Source: JBKBXU01 sp046313675
GTDB lineage: Bacteria > Bacteroidota > Bacteroidia > Cytophagales > Cytophagaceae
Assembly (NCBI GenBank): GCA_046313675.1
Contig: JBKBXU010000271.1
Span: 1-6,565, forward strand
DNA: 6,565 nucleotides
Direction of reading: 5' to 3'
The notes beneath the pieces are model-generated. The model did no database searches and was not told the DNA's origin. It saw only the letters and a list, made by a program, of their open reading frames with translations. Position 1 is the first letter of the stretch. The number at the start of each line of letters is the position of its first letter. Made by a program: the position numbers and the translations under genes. Shown here piece by piece: positions 1-6,302 of this stretch.

Positions 1-155
1 ACCTTCGGCATGTTTTCATAAGCCAGGGTTTTGGAAGATGTTGTATTATTATAACTATATGGAATTCCTTTTTCTTCAACTTGAGAAAAAGCTGCAATAG
101 ATGATAATTGTATAAAAACAATAAGTTGTAGTACTATTATTTTGATTTTTTTCAT
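1..155 (-). CDS. Secreted protein, N-terminal fragment (runs off window start)
   Basis: Reading leftward from the ATG at 155-153, 51 codons stay open to the window edge, so only the amino terminus is present. It starts MKKIKII, followed by a hydrophobic stretch (about residues 5-22) and a small-residue region AAFSQ, a convincing Sec signal peptide with probable cleavage before Gln25. A mature N-terminal Gln is common in Bacteroidota exported proteins. The mature part begins VEEKGIPYSY and later has YENMPK. This Gly-x-Pro-x-Ser plus downstream Met-Pro pattern resembles the amino ends of some Bacteroidota secreted peptidases of the lysyl-endopeptidase/T9SS-cargo kind, but that is recall-based and weak on 51 residues. 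Export is well supported; the enzymatic role is not. The gene is divergent from P450 no. 1, separated by 348 bp, and has no Shine-Dalgarno sequence (leader TTATAACTTTTTC). Confidence 0.75.
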   Translation of the reverse strand, partial: MKKIKIIVLQLIVFIQLSSIAAFSQVEEKGIPYSYNNTTSSKTLAYENMPK

Positions 156-373
156 GAAAAAGTTATAATTATAGATTGAAATCAGTGTTTTGGCTTAAGA
201 TACTTTAAAAAGACATAACTAAATAACACTTGTAATTTTACTAAGAAAAAACTTCGCAATTAAGTAATTTAATTTCAATTATCCATGATTTTTAATATCG
301 TTTAAATATTAATTTTTTAAGTCAACTAATGCTGATCTGAAGGTTGTTTTTATTTTAAGGAAATAGAAGGGGC

Positions 374-411
374 TTGACATGGAATGCGAGCATAGATGCG
401 CTATAATTTAG
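374..411 (+). promoter_or_regulatory. Weak candidate promoter for P450 no. 1
   Basis: TTGACA (374-379) and TATAAT (402-407) are exact sigma-70 boxes, but they lie 22 bp apart instead of about 17. The second box overlaps TAATTTAG (404-411), one mismatch from the Bacteroidota -7 consensus TAnnTTTG, yet from TTG (374-376) to TAATTTAG is 27 bp, longer than the usual 19-21. Neither spacing is canonical. The spacer holds a short dyad, GCAT-AG-ATGC (390-399), that could be an operator or chance. It would give a leader of roughly 85-90 nt before the ATG at 504. Confidence 0.25.
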
Positions 412-432
412 AAATAATGCAAGGGAAGCAAT

Positions 433-452
433 TGGAATTATTTCATATTCCA
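433..452. promoter_or_regulatory. Inverted repeat TGGAAT-N8-ATTCCA upstream of P450 no. 1
   Basis: A perfect 6-bp dyad, TGGAAT (433-438) and ATTCCA (447-452), with an 8-bp spacer lies 51 bp before the P450 start. Its shape suits a dimeric regulator half-site pair. A further direct TGGAAT sits at 380-385, and the hexamer recurs upstream of the secreted-protein gene (1942-1947) and, inverted, upstream of P450 no. 2 (4326-4331). A short dyad in AT-rich DNA can arise by chance, so a regulatory role is inference. Confidence 0.25.
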
Positions 453-503
453 GGTTGATTTTACATATTATTTGTCCACTTAATTACCTACATTTAATCC
501 GTC

Positions 504-1850
504 ATGAAAAAAATCCCAAAAACCGACAGCATACCTTTCAACTGGATTGAATTGGGCAAAGACCCAAGGAGTTTCTTTACTTCAAGGGTTTTAAAACACA
601 AGGAAATCATTGATGTAGGATTTTTCCCTGGCTTAGGAACTTACCTGCTGTGTGATCCGGAATACATTGAGCATGTCCTGGTTAAAAACAATAAGAATTA
701 TAAAAAGGCCAAATCCTATGAACCTGTTAAACTGCTTCTGGGAAACGGCCTGCTGACAAGCGATGGTGAATTTTGGAAACGCCAGCGCCGTATAGCGCAG
801 CCGGCTTTTCACAAAAAGGTTTTGGCAGGATTCACAGATGCCATTACTGAAATTGTTGAGGAATTGTGTTTGCAATGGGAAAAGCAACTGGCTCAGGGTC
901 GTGAGGAACTGAATATTGCCGATGAAATGATGAAGTTGACGGTTCGTATCACCTCTCGCCTACTCTTTGGCGCAGACATTGCCAATAAGGAAGAACGCAT
1001 TATTTTTCTAATCGGTGAATTGAATGAGTCGACCATAAAGATGCTGAAAATACCTCTAATGATTCCTTTGTGGATTCCTACGCCAAACAACTTTAAATTC
1101 ACAAAATACAGGAAAGAAATCTACGGCATTGTCAATGAAATTATTACTAAAAGGCGTAACATTAAAGACACTAACAATGAGGATCTTTTGCAAATGCTCA
1201 TGGATGCCAGAGATGAAGAAACCGGTGAAGGCATGAGTGACGAGCAATTGCGCGACGAGGTATTGACCTTATTTCTTGCAGGTTCGGAAACCAGCTCCAA
1301 TGCCCTCTCCTGGACTTTATACCTTTTTAACAAACAGCGTGACAAGGAAGAAATTGCCCGAAATGAAATGGACACTATTATAGACAAGGGTTTGACGGGT
1401 TTGGAGGCTATGAGAGAAATGCGTTATCTTTCATTATGCATGCAGGAATCCATGCGCATCTACCCTCCTGCTTGGTTTATTTCACGGGAGGCTATCCATG
1501 AAGACAACATCGATGGCTATGTAATTCCTAAAAAATCACAGTTATATATATCCATTCATGGTATGCATAACCATCCGGAGTATTGGGGCGATCCGGAAAA
1601 TTTTCGACCCGAGCGGTTTGAAGAAGAACATAGCCGTCCAAAATACGCCTATTTTCCCTTTGGTGGTGGCCCAAGATTGTGCATCGGAGCCGAATTGGCA
1701 CGTATGGAAATCCTTATGACCTTATTTAAATTACTTGAGAGATTCCGTTTTCGGAATTCCGATGAAAACGTCAAACCGGAAGCTTTGATCACCCTGCGTC
1801 CTAAAAATGGCCTAAAAATGAAAATTTTCGGAAATTGCCTGAGCTGTTAA
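504..1850 (+). CDS. Cytochrome P450 monooxygenase (paralogue 1)
   Basis: This is a 448-residue heme-thiolate monooxygenase, full length for a soluble bacterial P450. All landmarks are present: helix-C WxxxR (Trp91-Arg95) for a heme propionate; the helix-I oxygen-activation motif AGSETS (259-264); the ExxR pair Glu315-Arg318 in QESMRIYPP; PERF (369-372); and the heme loop FPFGGGPRLCIG with Cys393 as proximal ligand. There is no signal peptide, membrane anchor or fused reductase, so it is cytoplasmic and needs separate electron donors, none of which is in the window. The motif style (AGSET, PERF, FGGGPRLCIG) is that of E-class, CYP4/CYP102-like enzymes, many of which oxidise fatty acids, terpenoids or carotenoids; the substrate here is unknown. 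The start matches the paralogue at 4371, to which it is about 65% identical. The C-terminus ends in an unusual GNCLSC, unlike the lysine-rich tail of the paralogue. No terminator is evident in the 129 bp downstream. Confidence 0.97.
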   Translation: MKKIPKTDSIPFNWIELGKDPRSFFTSRVLKHKEIIDVGFFPGLGTYLLCDPEYIEHVLVKNNKNYKKAKSYEPVKLLLGNGLLTSDGEFWKRQRRIAQPAFHKKVLAGFTDAITEIVEELCLQWEKQLAQGREELNIADEMMKLTVRITSRLLFGADIANKEERIIFLIGELNESTIKMLKIPLMIPLWIPTPNNFKFTKYRKEIYGIVNEIITKRRNIKDTNNEDLLQMLMDARDEETGEGMSDEQLRDEVLTLFLAGSETSSNALSWTLYLFNKQRDKEEIARNEMDTIIDKGLTGLEAMREMRYLSLCMQESMRIYPPAWFISREAIHEDNIDGYVIPKKSQLYISIHGMHNHPEYWGDPENFRPERFEEEHSRPKYAYFPFGGGPRLCIGAELARMEILMTLFKLLERFRFRNSDENVKPEALITLRPKNGLKMKIFGNCLSC

Positions 1851-1855
1851 CCTTG

Positions 1856-1892
1856 TACTGATATTCTTATGCACATCGAAGACTGCCTTTCT
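1856..1892 (+). repeat. Left direct repeat: diverged copy of the yjbR-like gene 5' end
   Basis: This segment aligns with 3894-3940, which spans the start of the intact MmcQ/YjbR-family gene. The match is TACTGAT, a 3-base insertion, CTTATG, one substitution, ACATCGAAGACT, a 12-base deletion, then GCCT and TCT around one substitution. Outside the gaps only two bases differ over about 34 aligned positions. The 12 missing bases in the right copy are bounded by two ACT triplets, so the deletion probably occurred by slippage between them. Together with the right copy it brackets the secreted-protein gene. Confidence 0.8.
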
Positions 1893-1928
1893 ATATACAG
1901 TGAATTCTATTTCGATAAACAGTTTTGA
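1869..1928 (+). pseudogene. Remnant of a MmcQ/YjbR-family gene (19 codons)
   Basis: The ATG at 1869 opens a 19-residue frame starting MHIEDCLSI and stopping at 1926-1928. The intact gene starts MNIEDFRNYCLSL; the remnant equals this after an in-frame loss of four codons (FRNY) and one N-to-H change, and then the similarity fades (YSEFYFDKQF against PHVTEDLPFG). It covers only the first tenth or so of the family's usual length of about 110-120 residues, so it cannot be a functional protein of that family. The match also includes bases upstream of the ATG, so it is a DNA-level duplicate and not chance peptide similarity. Whether the peptide is translated is unknown. Confidence 0.65.
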
Positions 1929-1954
1929 AGTCAAGAAAATATGGAATAATTTAG
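1925..1954 (+). promoter_or_regulatory. Candidate Bacteroidota promoter for the secreted-protein gene
   Basis: TTTTG, with TTG at 1925-1927, is followed after exactly 19 bp by TAATTTAG (1947-1954), one mismatch from the phylum's -7 element TAnnTTTG. The spacing matches the known 19-21 bp. Transcription would begin roughly 10-20 bp before the ATG at 1980, giving a very short leader. The site overlaps the stop of the yjbR-like remnant, so the secreted-protein gene probably has its own promoter independent of P450 no. 1. Confidence 0.45.
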
Positions 1955-1979
1955 CTATCAGAACCTAATATAAAGTTTA

Positions 1980-3887
1980 ATGAAAAGTTTTTTTCAATCA
2001 ATAAGCATATCTTACTTACAACACCTGCTCATATTTAGTATTTTAATTTCTTTTAATTCTACCTATGCCCAGTGTCCGTATTGCCCTGGAGAGGGTTTTG
2101 GAATCGTAATACCGTTTAATTATCCTAAATCCCACTCTTTTACTGAAGACTTATATTTTGACCTCGAAGTTAAGCTTCCTTCATGTTCTCCTGAATATAG
2201 TGGCCAAATTTATATAATTAGAGTAGGCGGTGTTCCCGGTTCTGACTTAATATTAGATTCCGCAGAAATCCTTTTGGAACCCGGTGTCCCTACCATAATT
2301 ACCAATATTAGGTATCCATCGGAATACCTGCACCAGGATTTTTATTATGAAGATTCCAGTCGATACGTGATAAATGTGAGATATCCTCCTTGCAACTATT
2401 TAGATCCTGCACCTACAAGTAAATGGATGTCAATAAAAATGACATGTCCTGAAAAACAATTGTTTGCCCAATCAGAAAACCTTCTCACTTCTTTGCATGA
2501 ATCCGGTAATGAATGGTATTTAAATAATAATCTTATATCAAGGGACTACCAGATCAGGATGAATACCGATGGTGTTTATAAGCTGAATTTTATAAATGCA
2601 CCCGGAAATTGCACATATAGAGATTCTGTGATTTTTAATGGTATTGTAGAACATGAAGACGGTAGTCTTTCTGCATTTGAGATTGAAAATGCCAATTATA
2701 CATGGTTTTTGGATGATGAGCCTCTCTCCTGTTCAAGTTCGAATCATATAAATGCGTTAGCAAATGGTATTTATAAAGTAATAGTAAATTACGGAGAGGA
2801 AGAAGTTGAATTTACCAAAAATATAGATTATTTAAGTTTTTGCTACAACGCAGGAGTAGATAATAACTATATTTCGTTGGGTTGTAACAACTATTCTAAA
2901 CACATCTCTGATAATTCGCCCTTGTTGTTTGACCTGGATATAAATGTACCATCTTGTTTTCCTTTCTATTCAGGTAGGGCTGTCATTGTTAATCAGGATT
3001 TAGACCATAATTTTCTCAATGCAATTGATACCGTTGAAGTAAATTTAAAAGGAGGTGAAAATTATAAATTTTCGGGTATTAGTTTCTCCCCTAACCTACT
3101 AAATAACAATACCTTTATAGCAGATTCATCATTATATGTAATCAACTTAATACTAATTGACAATGTTGATTGTCAAAACCCACAGTATGTAGATCCAAAA
3201 GCAAATACGGGGTCTGTAATTTCATGTTACAGAGAAAACTGCCTTTCATCACCACTGTTTGATATTAGTGAAAATGATTTGTCAATTTCTTACTCCTATG
3301 AACACCCATTCAGGCTTTTTGTAAATGGAGAAGAACCTAATGGCATTACTGAATTTGCCTTAATAGATGGTCTTTATAAAGTACATATGATATATGCAGG
3401 ATGTCATTCTTTAGACAGTTTACCTTTTGCCGGAATACACTTTGATGGTTCTGAATTGACTACAGCCAATATTGATGAAGCTGAATATGTTTGGTTTAGA
3501 AATGGAGAAATAATTGAAGATGCACAAAACTATCATTATACATTGAAATCTGCAGGGATCTATGAAGTTTTTATAACAAAAAGCATTTCAGGGGAAACAT
3601 CCTTTATTGCTAATTTTAGAATAGATTTATCTGACCTAATAATTTCAAATACAAGATCTGAATTTGAGCCACAGAGTTTTATAATCAGGGATAATGTCCT
3701 TTATTTTAAAGATACCGGTGTAAGTCAGTATACATTATTCAATCCCATTGGTCAAGAATTGATTTCGATTTTAGATTTAACTAAAACCTATGATTTAAAT
3801 CACCTTAAAAATGGCATTTATATATTAAGGGAAATCAATGTAACTAACTTTGAAGTTCGTTCACACAAGTTTTTAATTGGCTATTAA
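1980..3887 (+). CDS. Secreted two-unit repeat protein with T9SS-like C-terminal sorting domain
   Basis: This 635-residue protein starts with a Sec signal peptide: hydrophobic core about 12-25, then STYAQ with probable cleavage after Ala30. The mature part is two tandem units of about 260 residues (about 32-287 and 288-552). Each has an N-terminal module with a conserved PSCxPxYSG and DSSxYVIN, followed by two short modules built on a W/F-F-x-[DN]-[DG] strand and an ending like GIYKV, in the manner of Ig-like/PKD-like adhesin modules. Residues about 561-635 resemble the Por/T9SS type A sorting domain: IIRDNVLYF, YTLFNPIGQEL, YDLNHLKNGIYIL and a final HKFLIGY. It is therefore probably moved across the outer membrane and anchored or released by T9SS. 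Paired cysteines suggest disulphides. No catalytic motif is visible, so adhesion or a structural role is more likely than an enzyme. The gene is noticeably more AT-rich than its neighbours and lies between direct repeats, suggesting later arrival. Confidence 0.85.
   Translation: MKSFFQSISISYLQHLLIFSILISFNSTYAQCPYCPGEGFGIVIPFNYPKSHSFTEDLYFDLEVKLPSCSPEYSGQIYIIRVGGVPGSDLILDSAEILLEPGVPTIITNIRYPSEYLHQDFYYEDSSRYVINVRYPPCNYLDPAPTSKWMSIKMTCPEKQLFAQSENLLTSLHESGNEWYLNNNLISRDYQIRMNTDGVYKLNFINAPGNCTYRDSVIFNGIVEHEDGSLSAFEIENANYTWFLDDEPLSCSSSNHINALANGIYKVIVNYGEEEVEFTKNIDYLSFCYNAGVDNNYISLGCNNYSKHISDNSPLLFDLDINVPSCFPFYSGRAVIVNQDLDHNFLNAIDTVEVNLKGGENYKFSGISFSPNLLNNNTFIADSSLYVINLILIDNVDCQNPQYVDPKANTGSVISCYRENCLSSPLFDISENDLSISYSYEHPFRLFVNGEEPNGITEFALIDGLYKVHMIYAGCHSLDSLPFAGIHFDGSELTTANIDEAEYVWFRNGEIIEDAQNYHYTLKSAGIYEVFITKSISGETSFIANFRIDLSDLIISNTRSEFEPQSFIIRDNVLYFKDTGVSQYTLFNPIGQELISILDLTKTYDLNHLKNGIYILREINVTNFEVRSHKFLIGY
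2073..2840 (+). repeat. Internal protein repeat unit 1 of the secreted protein
   Basis: Residues about 32-287. Anchor points shared with unit 2 are LPSCSPEYSG (66-75), EDSSRYVIN (124-132), NEWYLNNN (177-184), GVYKLNF (198-204), NYTWFLDDEPL (239-249) and NGIYKVIV (262-269). The offset to unit 2 is 256 residues in the first module and 262-266 in the later ones. Boundaries are approximate and the match is at the protein level only. Confidence 0.7.
2841..3635 (+). repeat. Internal protein repeat unit 2 of the secreted protein
   Basis: Residues about 288-552, the diverged second copy. The matching anchors are VPSCFPFYSG (322-331), ADSSLYVIN (380-388), FRLFVNGE (443-450), GLYKVHM (463-469), EYVWFRNGEII (501-511) and AGIYEVFI (524-531). 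Divergence is high enough that the duplication looks old, predating the arrangement of this locus. Confidence 0.7.
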
Positions 3888-3893
3888 TAGAAT

Positions 3894-3940
3894 TACTGAT
3901 CTTATGAACATCGAAGACTTCCGTAATTACTGCCTCTCTT
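3894..3940 (+). repeat. Right direct repeat: 5' end of the intact yjbR-like gene
   Basis: This is the complete counterpart of 1856-1892. It contains ten bases of leader, the ATG at 3904 and the first twelve codons of the MmcQ/YjbR-family gene. It begins 6 bp after the stop codon of the secreted-protein gene, so the two repeat copies fit closely around that gene and its promoter. Confidence 0.8.
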
Positions 3941-4242
3941 TACCTCACGTTACCGAGGACCTGCCCTTTGGTCCGGAAGCGCTGGTATTTAAGGTCAAGG
4001 GAAAAATGTTCGCACTTACCCATATCGAAAATTTCGAAAGCATCAACCTGAAGTGCGAACCTGAAAAAGCTGTACTCTTAAGGGAAAGCTATCAGGGAGT
4101 TCTTCCCGGCTACCATATGAACAAAAAACACTGGAATACGATCCTGATGGATGGATCTATACCCGATGACCTGATCATTGAATGGACTAATGAATCTTAC
4201 AAATTGGTGGTAAATGCCCTACCTAAAAGTCTACGATTTTAG
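3904..4242 (+). CDS. MmcQ/YjbR-family protein
   Basis: This 112-residue protein has the full-length pattern of the MmcQ/YjbR family (CyaY-like fold): MNIEDFRNYCLSLPHVTEDLPFG at the start (reported here only as the segment 1-23), VFKVKGKMFAL (28-38), INLKC (47-51), a central SYQGVLPGYHMNKKHW (62-77), and a C-terminal helix ending LVVNALPK (101-108). Such proteins are often annotated as DNA-binding, but the biochemical role is poorly established, so no specific function is assigned. The ATG at 3904 is preferred to the in-frame TTG at 3877, because family members begin at the MNIED-type sequence and the TTG would overlap the upstream gene. It lies 16 bp after the secreted-protein gene and could be cotranscribed with it. 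P450 no. 2 follows after 128 bp. A truncated copy of its 5' end lies after P450 no. 1. Confidence 0.9.
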   Translation: MNIEDFRNYCLSLPHVTEDLPFGPEALVFKVKGKMFALTHIENFESINLKCEPEKAVLLRESYQGVLPGYHMNKKHWNTILMDGSIPDDLIIEWTNESYKLVVNALPKSLRF

Positions 4243-4370
4243 AGAGCTTCTTTTACCTTTTGATTTAACCTGTTTAAGAAAGAGACCGAAGCGGCTTCCA
4301 TGTTAAATTCATTGTCAATTGTTTAATTCCATAATCTTTCTTTATTTCGTTGCATCCTTAACAAACGGCT
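4243..4370 (+). promoter_or_regulatory. Leader region of P450 no. 2
   Basis: These 128 bp contain no gene. A weak promoter-like pair is TTG (4312-4314) and TAATCTTTC (4332-4340), separated by 17 bp, with an extra base inside the -7 element, so it is a poor match to TAnnTTTG. ATTCCA (4326-4331) is the inverted form of the TGGAAT hexamer found upstream of P450 no. 1. A small perfect dyad GAAGC-G-GCTTC (4288-4298) is nested in a wider GATTTAAC / GTTAAATT pair (4262-4269, 4302-4309); without a T tract it does not make a convincing terminator. The leader shows no similarity to that of P450 no. 1 apart from the hexamer. Confidence 0.25.
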
Positions 4371-5735
4371 ATGAACAAGACAATTCCAAAAATCGATAAA
4401 TTCCCATCTAATTGGTTAAAACTGGCCAAAAAGCCTCTCTTATATTTCACTGAACGTACACTGAAAAACAGGAACATCGTTGATTTAAATCTCTTCTTAA
4501 CCGTTGAATCATACCTGCTGTGTGAACCTGAATACATTGAACATGTGATGGTTAAAAACAATAAGAACTATAAGAAAGGACGCTCCTACGAACCACTGAA
4601 ACTTATCCTTGGAAATGGCCTTCTGACCAGTGAAGGTGATTTTTGGAAAAGGCAACGACGCATAGCTCAACCGGCATTTCACAAAAAAGTGTTGGCGGGG
4701 TTTACGGAAAGCATCAGCAACATAGTCTCTGAAATGATCGCACGGTGGGATAAATCCATTAAAGAGGGCAACGACACTCTCAACATTGCTGACGAAATGA
4801 TGAAGCTTACCGTTCATATTACCTCAAAATTACTTTTTGGTGCTGATATTAGCGGAAAAGAAGACCGTGTGCTTTTCCTAGTAGGAGACCTGAATGAGCG
4901 AAGCATTAATATGCTCAAAACACCTGTTCGAATCCCCCTTTGGCTTCCTACACCCGGAAACCTTCAGTACAAAAAAAACCGAAGTGAACTTTTTGAAATC
5001 ATTAATGAAATAATTTTAAAAAGAAGAAAATCCCCTGAAGGCGAACATCATGACCTATTGCAAATGCTAATGGACGCCACCGATGAAGAAACCGGGGAAC
5101 AAATGACGGATTTGCAACTCCGGGATGAAGTCATTACCCTCTTTCTTGCCGGATCAGAAACAAGCTCCAACGCATTGGCCTGGACTTTTCACCTGTTTTG
5201 CCAAAACCGTGATAAGGAAGAAAAGGCACGAATGGAAATTGATCAAATTCTGGTGAAAGGCTTGTCTGGCCTTGAGGCTTTGCGCGAATTGCGCTACCTC
5301 AACATGGTTATGCAGGAATCCATGCGCATCTTCCCTCCTGCCTGGTTTATATCACGCGAAGCCCTAAACGATGATGAAATTGACGGTTATAAAATACCAA
5401 AAAAGACCCAGGTCTATATTTCCATTCATGGTATGCATAACCATCCCCGCTACTGGGAGGAACCGGAGAAATTTATTCCTGAGCGCTTTGAGCAAAACGA
5501 TCGTCCGAAATACGCTTATTTCCCCTTTGGTGGTGGCCCAAGGTTGTGTATAGGCATAGAACTGGCACGTATGGAGGTAATTCTTGGTTTATTTGAACTC
5601 CTACAGGAATATACCTTTGAACAAATTGACAAGATCGTAGAACCTGAGCCCCTTATTACCCTCAGGCCAAAAAATGGGCTGCATTTAAAAATTTCAAAAC
5701 GAAAAATAAAACAAAATGAAGTGCTTTCTGAATAA
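4371..5735 (+). CDS. Cytochrome P450 monooxygenase (paralogue 2)
   Basis: This 454-residue P450 is a full-length paralogue of the enzyme at 504-1850. The catalytic set is intact: WxxxR at Trp92-Arg96, AGSETS at 260-265, Glu316-Arg319 of the ExxR pair, PERF at 370-373, and FPFGGGPRLCIG with heme-ligand Cys393. It is cytoplasmic, with no anchor or reductase domain. Compared with paralogue 1, the regions that differ most are residues about 30-48 and 117-138, the helix F/G area (about 162-210) and the tail, which here is extended and lysine-rich (KRKIKQNEVLSE). In P450s the F/G and N-terminal regions shape substrate entry, so the two copies may prefer different substrates or positions; that is inference. 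A one-residue deletion follows PERF. A hairpin that probably ends its transcript lies about 50 bp downstream. Substrate and redox partners are unknown. Confidence 0.97.
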   Translation: MNKTIPKIDKFPSNWLKLAKKPLLYFTERTLKNRNIVDLNLFLTVESYLLCEPEYIEHVMVKNNKNYKKGRSYEPLKLILGNGLLTSEGDFWKRQRRIAQPAFHKKVLAGFTESISNIVSEMIARWDKSIKEGNDTLNIADEMMKLTVHITSKLLFGADISGKEDRVLFLVGDLNERSINMLKTPVRIPLWLPTPGNLQYKKNRSELFEIINEIILKRRKSPEGEHHDLLQMLMDATDEETGEQMTDLQLRDEVITLFLAGSETSSNALAWTFHLFCQNRDKEEKARMEIDQILVKGLSGLEALRELRYLNMVMQESMRIFPPAWFISREALNDDEIDGYKIPKKTQVYISIHGMHNHPRYWEEPEKFIPERFEQNDRPKYAYFPFGGGPRLCIGIELARMEVILGLFELLQEYTFEQIDKIVEPEPLITLRPKNGLHLKISKRKIKQNEVLSE

Positions 5736-5786
5736 GCTATATAATACAGTAAGAATAAGACCTAAACATATTGAAAAAAGATCTTT

Positions 5787-5830
5787 AAGTTAACTGAATG
5801 AGTTTTTTCACTTATTTGGTTAACTTTTAT
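5787..5830 (+). terminator. Hairpin terminator after P450 no. 2
   Basis: The left arm (5787-5803) and right arm (5810-5826) can form a 17-bp uninterrupted stem with a 6-base loop (TTTTTC). Three of the pairs are G-U in the rightward RNA; on the other strand these would be A-C mismatches, so the structure favours rightward transcripts. A run of four T (5825-5828) overlaps and follows the base of the stem. It begins 52 bp after the P450 stop codon. The stem is AT-rich and the T tract short, so efficiency is uncertain. It could alternatively act as a leader structure for the lipoprotein gene 50 bp further on. Confidence 0.5.
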
Positions 5831-5876
5831 AACAATAACCATCCGATTTTGTCTACCCTAATAAAACTCAAATTTT

Positions 5877-6296
5877 ATGAAGAGACAAATCATCTTTCTA
5901 CTCAGCTTTACAGCAATGGCTACCTTTTTTGGATGTACCAACAGTGGTTTACACGTTTCAGCCAACAACACACAAGTTGTGTTAACCAGAGCTAATTATA
6001 ATATTGTAGCAACCTCTGTCAGAGGACAGGCTCAGGCCGGTTACCTCTTTGGTGCCAGTATGGGAATGGGTATGTACACCCAGGCATATGCCTTAATTCC
6101 GCTTAGCAGTAACAGGGCTTTATATAAGCAGGCCATTGAAGACTTATGGGGTAATTTTGAAGAGAATCACGGTAACCCTGTCGGAAGAAGACTGGCTTTG
6201 GTTAACGTACGTTATGATTCGGATGTACTGAATCTTTTTTTCTATACCAGGCCAAGGGTATACATTATCGCTGATGTTGTTGAATTCGATGAGTAA
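5877..6296 (+). CDS. Small putative lipoprotein, DUF6567-like
   Basis: This 139-residue protein has a type II signal peptide: MKRQ, a hydrophobic stretch (5-18), and Gly19-Cys20. The residues before Cys20 (FFGC) are a loose lipobox, but Cys20 followed by a polar TNSG segment fits a lipid-anchored protein. The mature part has NNTQVVLTRANYNIV (30-44), a glycine/methionine-rich stretch GYLFGASMGMGMY (55-67), a helix with ALYKQAIEDLW (81-91), RRLALVNVRYD (104-114) and a final VYIIADVVEF (128-137). This order (beta strand, Gly-rich turn, helix, ALxNV, terminal ADVVEF) resembles the uncharacterised Bacteroidota family DUF6567 as I recall it; the family name is tentative. No function is known. The start has an AT-rich leader and no alternative upstream ATG in frame. 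It appears to be its own transcription unit, between two hairpins, with no visible link to the P450s. Confidence 0.85.
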   Translation: MKRQIIFLLSFTAMATFFGCTNSGLHVSANNTQVVLTRANYNIVATSVRGQAQAGYLFGASMGMGMYTQAYALIPLSSNRALYKQAIEDLWGNFEENHGNPVGRRLALVNVRYDSDVLNLFFYTRPRVYIIADVVEFDE

Positions 6297-6302
6297 GCTT
6301 CG

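Larger units (their letters stand above)
156..503. promoter_or_regulatory. Divergent intergenic region, 348 bp
   Basis: This AT-rich stretch separates the leftward secreted-protein gene from the rightward P450 gene and should carry promoters for both. All frames are short and closed by stops, and no RNA gene is recognisable. The half nearest the P450 (about 360-455) is the more structured part: a sigma-70-like pair of boxes, a small GCAT/ATGC dyad between them, and a TGGAAT dyad further down, listed separately. No clear -33/-7 pair was found for the leftward gene. Confidence 0.5.

Noticed and set aside
633..1387. Several leftward open frames of 63-88 codons inside P450 no. 1
   Set aside because: They are antisense shadows of a well-conserved P450 gene; similar antisense frames appear at the start of P450 no. 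2, as expected from shared codon patterns.
3877..3903. TTG start extending the MmcQ/YjbR-family protein by nine residues
   Set aside because: It would overlap the preceding stop codon, and the family starts at the MNIED-type sequence encoded from 3904.
5798..5995. 65-codon rightward open frame starting MSFFTYL
   Set aside because: It overlaps the hairpin and then the lipoprotein gene in another frame; the overlapped gene has a signal peptide and family-like sequence, and this frame has no recognisable features.
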